Source: Gammaproteobacteria bacterium
Lineage (GTDB): Bacteria > Pseudomonadota > Gammaproteobacteria > DRLM01
Assembly: GCA_015490395.1 (NCBI GenBank)
Contig: WFXX01000161.1
Span: 1-8,181, forward strand
DNA: 8,181 nucleotides
Direction of reading: 5' to 3'
Positions 1-5,903 of this stretch are shown here, one piece after another. Position numbers and translations under genes: made by a program. The notes under the pieces are model-generated. The model saw only the letters and a list, made by a program, of their open reading frames with translations. It made no database searches and was not told the origin of the DNA. The first letter of the stretch is position 1. Each line of letters starts with the position of its first letter.

Positions 1-309
1 AGGAGGTGGACGTCAACGTGCACCCGGCCAAGCACGAGGTGCGCTTCCGCCAGGCCCGCCTGGTGCACGACTTCGTGGCCGCGGCGGTGGGCCGGGCCCT
101 GGAGGCCTCGGGCCCGGCCCGGTAGGCCGCGGTGCCAGCGTCCGGGGAGCCGGCGGAGGGGCGGGTCAGGGACGGAGAGGCGGCCTCCCGGGCCGGGCCC
201 GAGGCCTCCAGGGCCCGGCCCACCGCCGCGGCCACGAAGTCGTGCACCAGGCGGGCCTGGCGGAAGCGCACCTCGTGCTTGGCCGGGTGCACGTTGACGT
301 CCACCTCCT
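1..309. repeat. Near-perfect inverted repeat (130-nt arms, 49-nt loop), probable fold-back artefact
   Basis: Base i pairs with base 310-i. Positions 1-122 are exactly the reverse complement of 188-309. One mismatch follows (T123 against C187), and 124-130 then match 180-186. Positions 131-179 form the unpaired loop. Each arm encodes the same MutL stretch (EVDVNVHPAKHEV... to GPAR), once on each strand. A functional gene would not contain this structure, because it destroys the MutL reading frame inside its interdomain linker. The window edge also falls inside the arm. The likely cause is a fold-back chimera formed during amplification, library preparation or contig-end assembly. A true genomic inversion-duplication is the less likely alternative. 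Confidence 0.93.
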
Positions 310-1204
310 CCGGGGGCAGCTCCAGGAAGAGCACATAGGCCGGGTGGCGGCCGTGATAGAGCACGTCCTGGTAGGCCCGGCGCACCGCATGGCCCAGGAG
401 CCGGTCGCGCACCATGCGCCCGTTGACGTAGAGGTACTGCTGGTCGGGCTGGCTCCGGGAGGCGGTGGGCAGGCCGATCCAGCCCCGCAGGCGCAGGGGA
501 CCCCGCTCCTCCTCCAGGACCAGGGCCTGCTCCACGAAGGGCCGGCCCAGGAGGGCGGCCACCCGCCCCTCCCGCTCGGCCTCGGTGGCCGCCGCGGGCA
601 GCCGCCGCAGCTCCCGGCCCTGGTGCACCATCCGGAAGGCCACGTCGAAGCGGGCCAGGGCGATGCGGCGCAGGGTCTCGTCCAGATGCCCCAGCTCGGT
701 CCGGGGCGCGCGCAGGAACTTGCGCCGGGCGGGGGTGTTGAAGAACAGCTCCCGCACCTCCACGGTGGTGCCGGGGGGATGGGGAGCCGGCGCCGGCTCC
801 CCCGGCGGGCCGCCCTCGGCGCTCACCTGCCAGCCCATGGCCTCGCCCGCGGGGCGGGAGATCAGGCGCAGCCGAGAGACGGCGGCGATGCTGGGCAGGG
901 CCTCGCCCCGGAAGCCCAGGCTGCGCACCCGCTCCAGGTCCTCCAGGGAGCGGATCTTGCTGGTGGCGTGCCGGTGCAGGGCCAGGGCCAGGTCCTCGCG
1001 GGCGATACCGCGGCCGTCGTCCCGCACCCGCAGCAGCCGCACGCCCCCCTCCTCGGCCTCCACCAGGACGCTGCGGGCCCCGGCGTCCAGGCTGTTCTCC
1101 ACCAGCTCCTTGAGCACCGAGGCGGGGCGCTCCACCACCTCGCCGGCGGCGATCTGCTCGGCCAGGCCGGGAGGCAGGAGGCGGATGCGGTCAGGTGGCT
1201 CCAT
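2..1204 (-). CDS. mutL: DNA mismatch repair protein MutL, N-terminal ATPase half (3' end lost)
   Basis: MutL is the GHKL-family ATPase that links MutS mismatch recognition to strand incision. From ATG 1204 the frame gives all GHKL motifs. KELVENSLDAG lies at about 32-42, with E33 matching the E. coli catalytic E29 and N37 the Mg ligand N33. DDGRGI is at 62-67, FRGEALPSI at 98-106 and LFFNTPARRKFL at 153-164. HPAKHEVRF starts at 306, with K309 matching E. coli K307. The ATPase and transducer domains (about residues 1-335) are therefore complete and in frame. The frame stays open to the edge, but codons from about 359 on (positions 1-130) are antisense copy of the gene created by the inverted repeat. 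Natural sequence can be trusted only down to about 131. The C-terminal dimerisation domain is absent. The gene lies 39 nt after amiB, as in E. coli. No Shine-Dalgarno sequence is visible before the start. Confidence 0.96.
   Translation of the reverse strand, partial: MEPPDRIRLLPPGLAEQIAAGEVVERPASVLKELVENSLDAGARSVLVEAEEGGVRLLRVRDDGRGIAREDLALALHRHATSKIRSLEDLERVRSLGFRGEALPSIAAVSRLRLISRPAGEAMGWQVSAEGGPPGEPAPAPHPPGTTVEVRELFFNTPARRKFLRAPRTELGHLDETLRRIALARFDVAFRMVHQGRELRRLPAAATEAEREGRVAALLGRPFVEQALVLEEERGPLRLRGWIGLPTASRSQPDQQYLYVNGRMVRDRLLGHAVRRAYQDVLYHGRHPAYVLFLELPPEEVDVNVHPAKHEVRFRQARLVHDFVAAAVGRALEASGPAREAASPSLTRPSAGSPDAGTAAYRAGPEASRARPTAAATKSCTRRAWRKRTSCLAGCTLTSTS
3..125 (+). pseudogene. Inverted copy of an internal mutL fragment (residues 300-339)
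   Basis: The plus strand encodes forty MutL residues, from EVDVNVHPAK to EASGPAR, followed by TAG at 123-125. They are identical to what the minus strand encodes at 307-188. The MutL HPAKHEVRF motif is recognisable. The fragment has no start of its own and is the left arm of the inverted repeat. I treat it as an artefactual duplicate and not as a second mutL gene. Confidence 0.8.
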
Positions 1205-1207
1205 GGC

Positions 1208-1233
1208 GCGGGCGGGAGTATAGCCCGCCCCGC
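1208..1233 (-). promoter_or_regulatory. GC-rich hairpin with a -10-like TATACT loop just before mutL
   Basis: In the 39-nt gap between amiB and mutL, GGGCGGG (1210-1216) pairs with CCCGCCC (1224-1230) around a 7-nt loop. A one-base bulge at 1231 allows two further pairs. On the minus strand the loop contains TATACT (1222-1217), one mismatch from the TATAAT consensus. A start 7 nt after it would leave only about 5 nt of leader before the mutL ATG. No good -35 or Shine-Dalgarno sequence is seen. It could be a weak internal promoter, a translation-controlling stem or chance in GC-rich DNA. Confidence 0.3.
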
Positions 1234-1243
1234 CCGGCGGCGC

Positions 1244-2596
1244 TCAGCCGTCGCCCGGGGGGATGAGCAGCACCTGGCCCACGCGCAGCAGGTCCCCACG
1301 CAAGCGGTTGGCCGCGCGCAGGCGCTCCACGCTCACCCCGAAGCGGGCGGCGATGCCCGAGAGGGTCTCGCCCCGGGCCACCTGATGAGCCTGCGGCCTG
1401 CGTTGCGCCAACAAGGTGCCCGGCGGCGGGTTGCGGAAGAAGAAGTCGCGGATGCCCCCGAAGATGGCCTCGGCCAGGCGGCGCTGATAGGCGGGATCCT
1501 TCAGCCGACGCTCCTCCCGGGGGTTGGAGATGAAGCCGGTCTCCACCAGCATGGAGGGCACGTCCGGGGACTTGAGCACCACGAAGGAGGCCTGCTCCAC
1601 CCGGGGCCGGTGCACCCGGCCCACCGAGCGCAGGCGGCGCAGCACCAGCTCCGCGGCCTCCAGGCTGGCCTCCAAGGTGGCGGTCTGGGACAGGTCCAGG
1701 AGCACGGTGCGCAGCACCTCGTCCTTGTCCTCCAGGCTCACCCCACCCACCAGGTCCGAGGCATTCTCCGAGGCCGCCAGCCAGCGCGCGGCCTCGGAGC
1801 TGGCCCCCTGCAGGGAGAGCACGTAGACCGAGGCCCCCCGAGCCCGGGGGTCGCGGAAGGCGTCGGCATGGATGGAGACGAAGAGATCGGCCCGGGCCCG
1901 TCGGGCCTTGGCCATGCGCTCCCGCAGGGGGACGTAGTAGTCGCCGTCGCGGATGAGCACCGCCCGCATGCCGGGCTCGCGGTCCACCCGCCGCGCCAGC
2001 CGGCGGGCGATGGCCAGCACCACGTCCTTCTCGTAGGTGCCCCGATAGCCCTTGGCCCCCGGGTCCTCGCCCCCGTGGCCGGCATCCACCGCCACCACCA
2101 CCTCCCGGGGGCGGTCCGGCCGGCCGGCGGCCGGCGCCGGCCGGGCCTCGGGGCGCGGGCGCTCCAGGTCCACCACCAGGCGATAGCCGTAATCGCCGCT
2201 GGGCGGCAGCAAAAAGGCCTTGGGGCGGGCCTCGGCGGCCAGATCCAGCACCACCCGCAGCCCGCCGCCCCGGGGGGCGGCCCGCAGGGCCTTTAGCGCG
2301 CCTCCCCGGTAACGCCGCCGCAGGAGCTGCTCCGACAAGGGCCGCACCCCCTGGAGGTCCACCACCACCCGGGGTGGACGCTCCAGGGTGAAGATCCGGT
2401 AGCGGGCTCGGGCGGTGAGATCCAGTACCACCCGGGTAGCCGAGGGGCCGCTCCAGAGCCGCACGTCCTGCACGCGCGGGCCCTGAGCGGAGGCGGCCAC
2501 CGCCACTTGGCCTCCCAAGGCCGCCATCGCTCCCACGGCCAGCGCGATCCCCAGGGCCATCCAAGCCCCCGGTGCCCCGCTCAGCGCCCGGCTCAC
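1244..2596 (-). CDS. amiB: N-acetylmuramoyl-L-alanine amidase AmiB (AMIN, Amidase_3, LysM)
   Basis: This is a periplasmic zinc amidase that cuts the bond between MurNAc and the stem peptide, splitting septal peptidoglycan during division. I chose GTG 2596 because AGGAGG stands 7 nt upstream. GTG 2602 lies too close to it, and ATG 2560 has a weaker site. The product is 450 aa (E. coli AmiB 445). Residues 1 to about 35 form a signal peptide: basic start, hydrophobic 13-34, AVAA cleavage site. An AMIN domain spans about 42-145, a Pro/Ala/Arg linker 147-164 and Amidase_3 about 166-388. Expected zinc ligands are H174 (DAGHGGEDPGA), E189 (TYEKD) and H243 (SIHADA), with catalytic E352 (MLVETGFISN). 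The segment at about 268-325 (ENASDLVGGV) corresponds to the regulatory helix controlled by EnvC-type activators. A LysM domain follows at about 404-446 (HQVARGETLSGIA...GQVLLIP). The LysM is absent from E. coli AmiB but common in other gammaproteobacterial homologues. mutL follows 39 nt downstream. Confidence 0.95.
   Translation of the reverse strand: MSRALSGAPGAWMALGIALAVGAMAALGGQVAVAASAQGPRVQDVRLWSGPSATRVVLDLTARARYRIFTLERPPRVVVDLQGVRPLSEQLLRRRYRGGALKALRAAPRGGGLRVVLDLAAEARPKAFLLPPSGDYGYRLVVDLERPRPEARPAPAAGRPDRPREVVVAVDAGHGGEDPGAKGYRGTYEKDVVLAIARRLARRVDREPGMRAVLIRDGDYYVPLRERMAKARRARADLFVSIHADAFRDPRARGASVYVLSLQGASSEAARWLAASENASDLVGGVSLEDKDEVLRTVLLDLSQTATLEASLEAAELVLRRLRSVGRVHRPRVEQASFVVLKSPDVPSMLVETGFISNPREERRLKDPAYQRRLAEAIFGGIRDFFFRNPPPGTLLAQRRPQAHQVARGETLSGIAARFGVSVERLRAANRLRGDLLRVGQVLLIPPGDG
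2116..2144 (-). repeat. All-GC inverted repeat inside the amiB linker
   Basis: CCGGCCGGC (2120-2128) and GCCGGCCGG (2136-2144) form a perfect 9-bp stem with a 7-nt GC-only loop. It encodes part of the Pro/Ala/Arg linker (about residues 151-161) between the AMIN and amidase domains. It is most simply explained by codon bias on a low-complexity linker. Confidence 0.5.
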
Positions 2597-2605
2597 CGTC
2601 ACCCC

Positions 2606-2628
2606 TCCTGACGTCTTCCCGTCACGGG
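2606..2628 (-). promoter_or_regulatory. amiB leader: Shine-Dalgarno site and small hairpin
   Basis: On the minus strand the leader holds a short 4-bp stem, CCCG-TGA-CGGG (2628-2618). AGGAGG follows and ends 7 nt before GTG 2596. The strong, well-spaced Shine-Dalgarno decides the amiB start. The stem is too short to act as a terminator by itself. Confidence 0.45.
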
Positions 2629-2645
2629 CCTGCCCTGGACCAAGG

Positions 2646-2674
2646 CATATAGACGAGCCTCCGAAGCCTAGCAA
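2646..2674 (-). promoter_or_regulatory. Candidate sigma70-type promoter for amiB-mutL
   Basis: On the minus strand TTGCTA (2674-2669) and TATATG (2651-2646) are separated by exactly 17 bp. Each matches four of six consensus bases. The -35 box overlaps the tsaE stop codon. The predicted start near 2639 leaves a leader of about 43 nt before the amiB GTG. This AT-rich island stands out in very GC-rich surroundings and occupies the only sizeable gap (71 nt) in the minus-strand gene run. The assignment rests on pattern alone. Confidence 0.4.
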
Positions 2675-3222
2675 GAACGGGACCCATCCCGGCCCGCCTC
2701 CCCGCCGCGCCCCCGCCGCGAGGAGGCGGGGTCCAGGCGCCCCAGGGCCTCGGTGCCCCGAGCGGTCTGGGCCTCCAGGCGCGCTCGGCGCCGCCCCGGG
2801 CTGCCGTCGTGGCTCAAGGCTAGCACCAGGTCCGCCGGCGGGACCGACTCCCCGCCCCGCTCCGGCCACTCCACCAGGAGCAGGCCAGGGACGGCCAGCA
2901 GGTCCCGAATCCCCAGCATCTCCAGCTCGCCGGGATCGACCAGGCGGTAAAGATCCAGATGCCAGGCCCGCCATCCCTCCCCTTCGTAACCCTCCACCAG
3001 GGTGTAGGTGGGACTGCGCACCGGGCCCCGATGGCCCAGGGCCGCCAACCAGGCCCGGGCCAGGGTGGTCTTGCCCGCGCCCAGATCGCCCCGCAGGTGC
3101 ACCACGAAGGGCGCCCGAGCGGCGAAGGGGGCCACCGCCCGGGCCAGGGCAGCCCCTAGGCGGGCAGTTTCCTCCTCACTCCCCAGGCGCAGCTCCAGGA
3201 GGCCTTTCCCGGTCCCGGTCAT
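2668..3222 (-). CDS. tsaE: tRNA threonylcarbamoyladenosine biosynthesis ATPase TsaE
   Basis: TsaE is the small P-loop ATPase that works with TsaB and TsaD to make t6A at position 37 of ANN-decoding tRNAs. The 184-aa product has Walker A GDLGAGKTT (45-53), the family motif SPTYTLVEGY (70-79), HLDLYRL (88-94) and a Walker B-like LLLVEWPE (114-121). The start at ATG 3222 is fixed by homology: the E. coli protein begins at a similar distance before Walker A. It overlaps the nnr stop as ATGA, which implies translational coupling. The protein is about 30 aa longer than E. coli TsaE (153 aa). The excess is an Arg/Gly-rich tail from about 157 to the C-terminal Cys, without recognisable domain features. 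In-frame codons upstream of 3222 lie inside nnr and are not part of this gene. Confidence 0.94.
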   Translation of the reverse strand: MTGTGKGLLELRLGSEEETARLGAALARAVAPFAARAPFVVHLRGDLGAGKTTLARAWLAALGHRGPVRSPTYTLVEGYEGEGWRAWHLDLYRLVDPGELEMLGIRDLLAVPGLLLVEWPERGGESVPPADLVLALSHDGSPGRRRARLEAQTARGTEALGRLDPASSRRGRGGEAGRDGSRSC

Positions 3223-4712
3223 CGCCAAGGCTCCGGGTTCAGGAGGGGCCGCAGCCGAGGCAACAGGTCCGAGGCCAGCAGCCCCCGCTCGCCTCCTTCC
3301 TCCGCGGCCAGATCGCCGGCCCGGGCGTGGGCCCACACCCCGGCGGCGGCGGCCTGCCAGGCCTCCAGCCCTTGGGCTTGGAGGCCGGCAATCAACCCGG
3401 TGAGCAGGTCCCCCATCCCCCCGCTGGCCATGCCCGGATTGCCGGCGTCGCAAACCCAGGTCCCCTCCGGGCCTTGCACCAGGGTGCCGGCCCCCTTGAG
3501 CACCGCCACGCCCCCGTAGCGCTCCGCGAGGGCCTCCGCCGCCTGGAAGCGCGCCGCCTGCACCGCCGCCGGCCCCTCCAGACCCAGCAGCCGGGCCGCC
3601 TCCCCGGGATGCGGGGTGAGCACCCAGCCCCCGCGGCGCACGGGCTGGCCCGCCAGCAGGTTCAGGGCGTCGGCATCCAGCACCAGGGGCAGCTCGCTCT
3701 CCAGCACCCGGTCCAGAAGGGATCTGGCCCAGGGATCACGGCCCAGGCCCGGGCCAGCGGCCACCACGGTGGCCCGCTCCAGGAGGGGCCCCAGGGCGGC
3801 GGGGCCCTCCACCGGGTGGACCATGAGCTCGGGCCGGCGGGCCGCCAGCCCCGCGGCCTGGGCCGGGTGCACGGCCAGGCTCACCAGGCCCGCGCCGGCC
3901 CGGGCCGCGGCCTCGCCGGCCAAGCAGGCCGCCCCCACCATCCCGGGGGCCCCGCCCACCACCAGCACGTGGCCGAAGCGGCCCTTGTGGGCCGACCGGG
4001 GCCGCCGGGGCAGCCAGCGCGCCACGGCGGCGGCGGTGAGGCGCCGGGCCGCCGGGGGCACCTCCCGGTAGGCCTGCTCCGGCACCCCCAGCCCGTCGAA
4101 GCGCAGCTCCCCCACGTGGTCGGGGGCCTCCCCGGTGAGGAGCCCCCGCTTCAGGCCCACGAAGCTCACCGTGAGCGCCGCCCGCACCGCCTCGCCCAGA
4201 GCCCGGCCCTGGTCGGCGTCCAGCCCGGAAGGCACGTCCACGGCCACCACGGGGGCGCCGCAGCCGTTGAGCCAGGCGATGGCCCGGGCCGCCTCCCCTT
4301 CGGGGGCGCGGTCCAGGCCGGTGCCGAAGAGGGCGTCCACGGCCAGCTGCGCCCGCAGCCCGGGCGGCGGCGGGCCCACCTCCTCCCGCAGCCCGGCCTC
4401 GCGCATCAGGCGGTGATGGTGCAGGGCCGCCCCCCGCAGCCGGGCCGGATCCCCCAGCAGGTGCACCCGCACCCCGAATCCGGCCCGATGGGCCAGGCGG
4501 GCCACCACGAGGCCGTCGCCCCCGTTGTTGCCCGGGCCCGCCACCACCACCCAGTGCCGGGCGTCGGGCCAGCGCCGGCGGGCGGCCTCGAAGACCGCGC
4601 GCCCGGCCCGCTCCATGAGCCGCTCCCCCGGCAGCCCACAGGCCTCCATGGCCAGGCGGTCCAGGGTCCGCACCTGGTGGGGCCGGTAGAGCGCCTCGGG
4701 CAGGACCTGCAT
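3219..4712 (-). CDS. nnr: Bifunctional NAD(P)H-hydrate epimerase / ADP-dependent NAD(P)HX dehydratase
   Basis: Nnr repairs hydrated, inactive NADH and NADPH. The N-terminal NnrE domain epimerises the R and S forms, and the C-terminal NnrD domain dehydrates S-NAD(P)HX using ADP. From ATG 4712 (GGAGG 5 nt upstream) the product is 497 aa, close to the E. coli YjeF length. The NnrE domain (about 1-215) shows GPGNNGGDG (59-67), DALFGTGL (126-133) and VDVPSGLDAD (158-167). The NnrD domain (about 225-495) shows HKGRFGHVLVVGG (242-254), LTPHPGE (365-371), VLKGAGT (404-410) and GNPGMASGGMGD (424-434), with D434 the expected catalytic base. All motifs look intact. The gene is divergent from queG and overlaps tsaE by 4 nt. 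Confidence 0.96.
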   Translation of the reverse strand: MQVLPEALYRPHQVRTLDRLAMEACGLPGERLMERAGRAVFEAARRRWPDARHWVVVAGPGNNGGDGLVVARLAHRAGFGVRVHLLGDPARLRGAALHHHRLMREAGLREEVGPPPPGLRAQLAVDALFGTGLDRAPEGEAARAIAWLNGCGAPVVAVDVPSGLDADQGRALGEAVRAALTVSFVGLKRGLLTGEAPDHVGELRFDGLGVPEQAYREVPPAARRLTAAAVARWLPRRPRSAHKGRFGHVLVVGGAPGMVGAACLAGEAAARAGAGLVSLAVHPAQAAGLAARRPELMVHPVEGPAALGPLLERATVVAAGPGLGRDPWARSLLDRVLESELPLVLDADALNLLAGQPVRRGGWVLTPHPGEAARLLGLEGPAAVQAARFQAAEALAERYGGVAVLKGAGTLVQGPEGTWVCDAGNPGMASGGMGDLLTGLIAGLQAQGLEAWQAAAAGVWAHARAGDLAAEEGGERGLLASDLLPRLRPLLNPEPWR

Positions 4713-4755
4713 GCGAGCCTCCGGGAGCCACCCCCCTCGCCAGCCGGGGCGGGGC

Positions 4756-4764
4756 CTATCATAG
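4756..4764. promoter_or_regulatory. Palindromic CTATCATAG in the nnr/queG spacer, possible shared -10 element
   Basis: The 57-nt spacer between the two divergent starts (4713-4769) is nearly all G and C except for this AT-rich 9-mer. Read on the plus strand it gives TATCAT (4757-4762). Read on the minus strand it gives TATGAT (4763-4758). Both are near-consensus -10 hexamers. The plus-strand version would start transcription at about the first base of queG. The minus-strand version would give nnr a leader of about 39 nt. No convincing -35 box is seen on either side. Confidence 0.35.
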
Positions 4765-4769
4765 TCCCC

Positions 4770-5903
4770 ATGGAAAAGGGGCCGGAAGGGCGGGGCCCGG
4801 ACCTGGAGGCGCTGGCCCGACGGATCAAGGGCTGGGCCCGGGAGCTGGGCTTCCAGCGGGTGGGGATCGCCGGGGTGGACCTGGAGGAGCCCTACGGGCG
4901 GCGCCTGCGCCAGTGGCTGGCCGAGGGCCGCCACGGGGAGATGGCCTGGATGGCCCGCCACGGCAGCCGGCGCTGGCGGCCGGCCGAGCTGGTGCCGGGC
5001 ACGGTGCGGGTGATCAGCGTGGCCATGGACTACTGGCCCGCCGCCGCGCGCGAGCCCTGGTCCGTGCTGCGAGACCCGGCCCTGGGCTACGTCTCCCGCT
5101 ATGCCCTGGGCCGGGACTACCACAAGGTGCTGCGGGGCCGGCTGCGGCGGCTGGCGGCACGCATCCAGGAGGCGGTGGGGCCCTTCGGGCACCGGGTCTT
5201 CGTGGACAGCGGCCCGGTGCTGGAGAAGCCCCTGGCCGAGCAGGCGGGGCTGGGCTGGATCGGCAAGCACACCAACCTCATCCACCGCCGCGCCGGCTCC
5301 TGGTGCTTCCTGGGCGAGCTCCTGGTGGATCTGCCCTTGCCGGTGGACCGCCCCGCCACCGGCCACTGCGGCAGCTGCACCGCCTGCATCGCCGCCTGCC
5401 CCACCGGGGCCATCGTGGCCCCTTACCAGCTGGATGCGCGGCTGTGCATCAGCTATCTGACCATCGAGCATCCAGGCCCCATCCCCGAGCCCCTGCGCCC
5501 TCACCTGGGCAACCGGATCTACGGCTGCGACGACTGCCAGCTGGTCTGCCCGTGGAACAAGTTCGCCCGACCCACCCCGGTGGCCGACTTCCTGCCGCGG
5601 CACGGGCTGGACGCGCCCCACCTCGCCGAGCTCCTGGACTGGGACGAGGCCACCTTCCTGCGCCGCACCGAGGGCATGGCCCTGCGCCGGCTGGGCCACG
5701 AGCGCTGGCTGCGCAACGTGGCCGTGGCCTTGGGCAACGCCCCGCCCTCGCCCAGGGCCCGGGAGGCCCTGGGCCGCCGCTTGACCCACCCCAGCGCCTT
5801 GGTGCGCGAGCACGTGCACTGGGCCTTGGCCCGCCAGGCGGACCGCCTCAGCGGCGCGGCGCGATCCTCAGGAAATGCTCCCGGTAGTGCCGCAGCTCGT
5901 TGA
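4770..5903 (+). CDS. queG: Epoxyqueuosine reductase QueG
   Basis: QueG is the cobalamin- and iron-sulfur-dependent enzyme that reduces epoxyqueuosine to queuosine at the wobble base of GUN tRNAs. The 377-aa product (E. coli 379) contains YALGRDYHKVLRGRL (111-125), FVDSGPVLEKPLAEQAG (144-160; D146 is the likely catalytic acid) and GWIGKHTNLI (162-171). Two ferredoxin-like cysteine groups follow: C200, C203, C206 and C210-P, then C253, C256 and C260-P. With C226 these make eight Cys for two 4Fe-4S clusters. A HEAT-like C-terminal segment lies at about 285-355. ATG 4770 fits the family start, but no Shine-Dalgarno precedes it (TAGTCCCC), so the mRNA may be leaderless. The last 18 codons overlap the convergent orn 3' end and encode a Ser/Ala/Gly-rich tail. 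Confidence 0.96.
   Translation: MEKGPEGRGPDLEALARRIKGWARELGFQRVGIAGVDLEEPYGRRLRQWLAEGRHGEMAWMARHGSRRWRPAELVPGTVRVISVAMDYWPAAAREPWSVLRDPALGYVSRYALGRDYHKVLRGRLRRLAARIQEAVGPFGHRVFVDSGPVLEKPLAEQAGLGWIGKHTNLIHRRAGSWCFLGELLVDLPLPVDRPATGHCGSCTACIAACPTGAIVAPYQLDARLCISYLTIEHPGPIPEPLRPHLGNRIYGCDDCQLVCPWNKFARPTPVADFLPRHGLDAPHLAELLDWDEATFLRRTEGMALRRLGHERWLRNVAVALGNAPPSPRAREALGRRLTHPSALVREHVHWALARQADRLSGAARSSGNAPGSAAAR
5848..5903. other. Convergent coding overlap of queG and orn (56 bp)
   Basis: The final 18 codons and stop of queG on the plus strand share these 56 bp with the final codons and stop of orn on the minus strand. No rho-independent terminator (stem plus T-run) is visible on either strand here, so read-through would create antisense RNA against the neighbour. 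Confidence 0.85.

Noticed and set aside
1..125. A second, plus-strand mutL gene entering the window from the left
   Set aside because: The sequence is base-for-base identical to the reverse complement of 188-309, which points to a fold-back copy and not a paralogue. It also stops in the linker without a C-terminal domain.
242..2296. A 684-codon open frame on the plus strand antisense to mutL and amiB
   Set aside because: The translation is His/Gly/Gln/Pro-rich with no recognisable domain. The minus strand of the same DNA encodes complete MutL and AmiB motifs. Long antisense frames are expected at this GC content.
1191..2564. A 457-codon minus-strand frame overlapping amiB out of frame
   Set aside because: The product is a Gly/Pro/Arg-rich repeat-like translation without domains. 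The amiB frame has the signal peptide, AMIN, amidase and LysM motifs.
2618..2628. Possible terminator hairpin downstream of tsaE
   Set aside because: The stem is only 4 bp and no T-run follows it on the minus strand.
2597..2974. A longer amiB start extending into tsaE
   Set aside because: The extra 126 residues are an out-of-frame reading of tsaE and would remove the signal peptide from the N-terminus.
3327..4769. Plus-strand extension of queG upstream of its ATG, antisense to nnr
   Set aside because: The frame is open by composition only. QueG homology begins just after ATG 4770, and the upstream residues are low-complexity Gly/His/Pro.
4713..5819. Minus-strand extension of nnr upstream of 4712, antisense to queG
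   Set aside because: There is no homology before MQVLPEALYR, the usual NnrE start, and a good GGAGG site supports ATG 4712.
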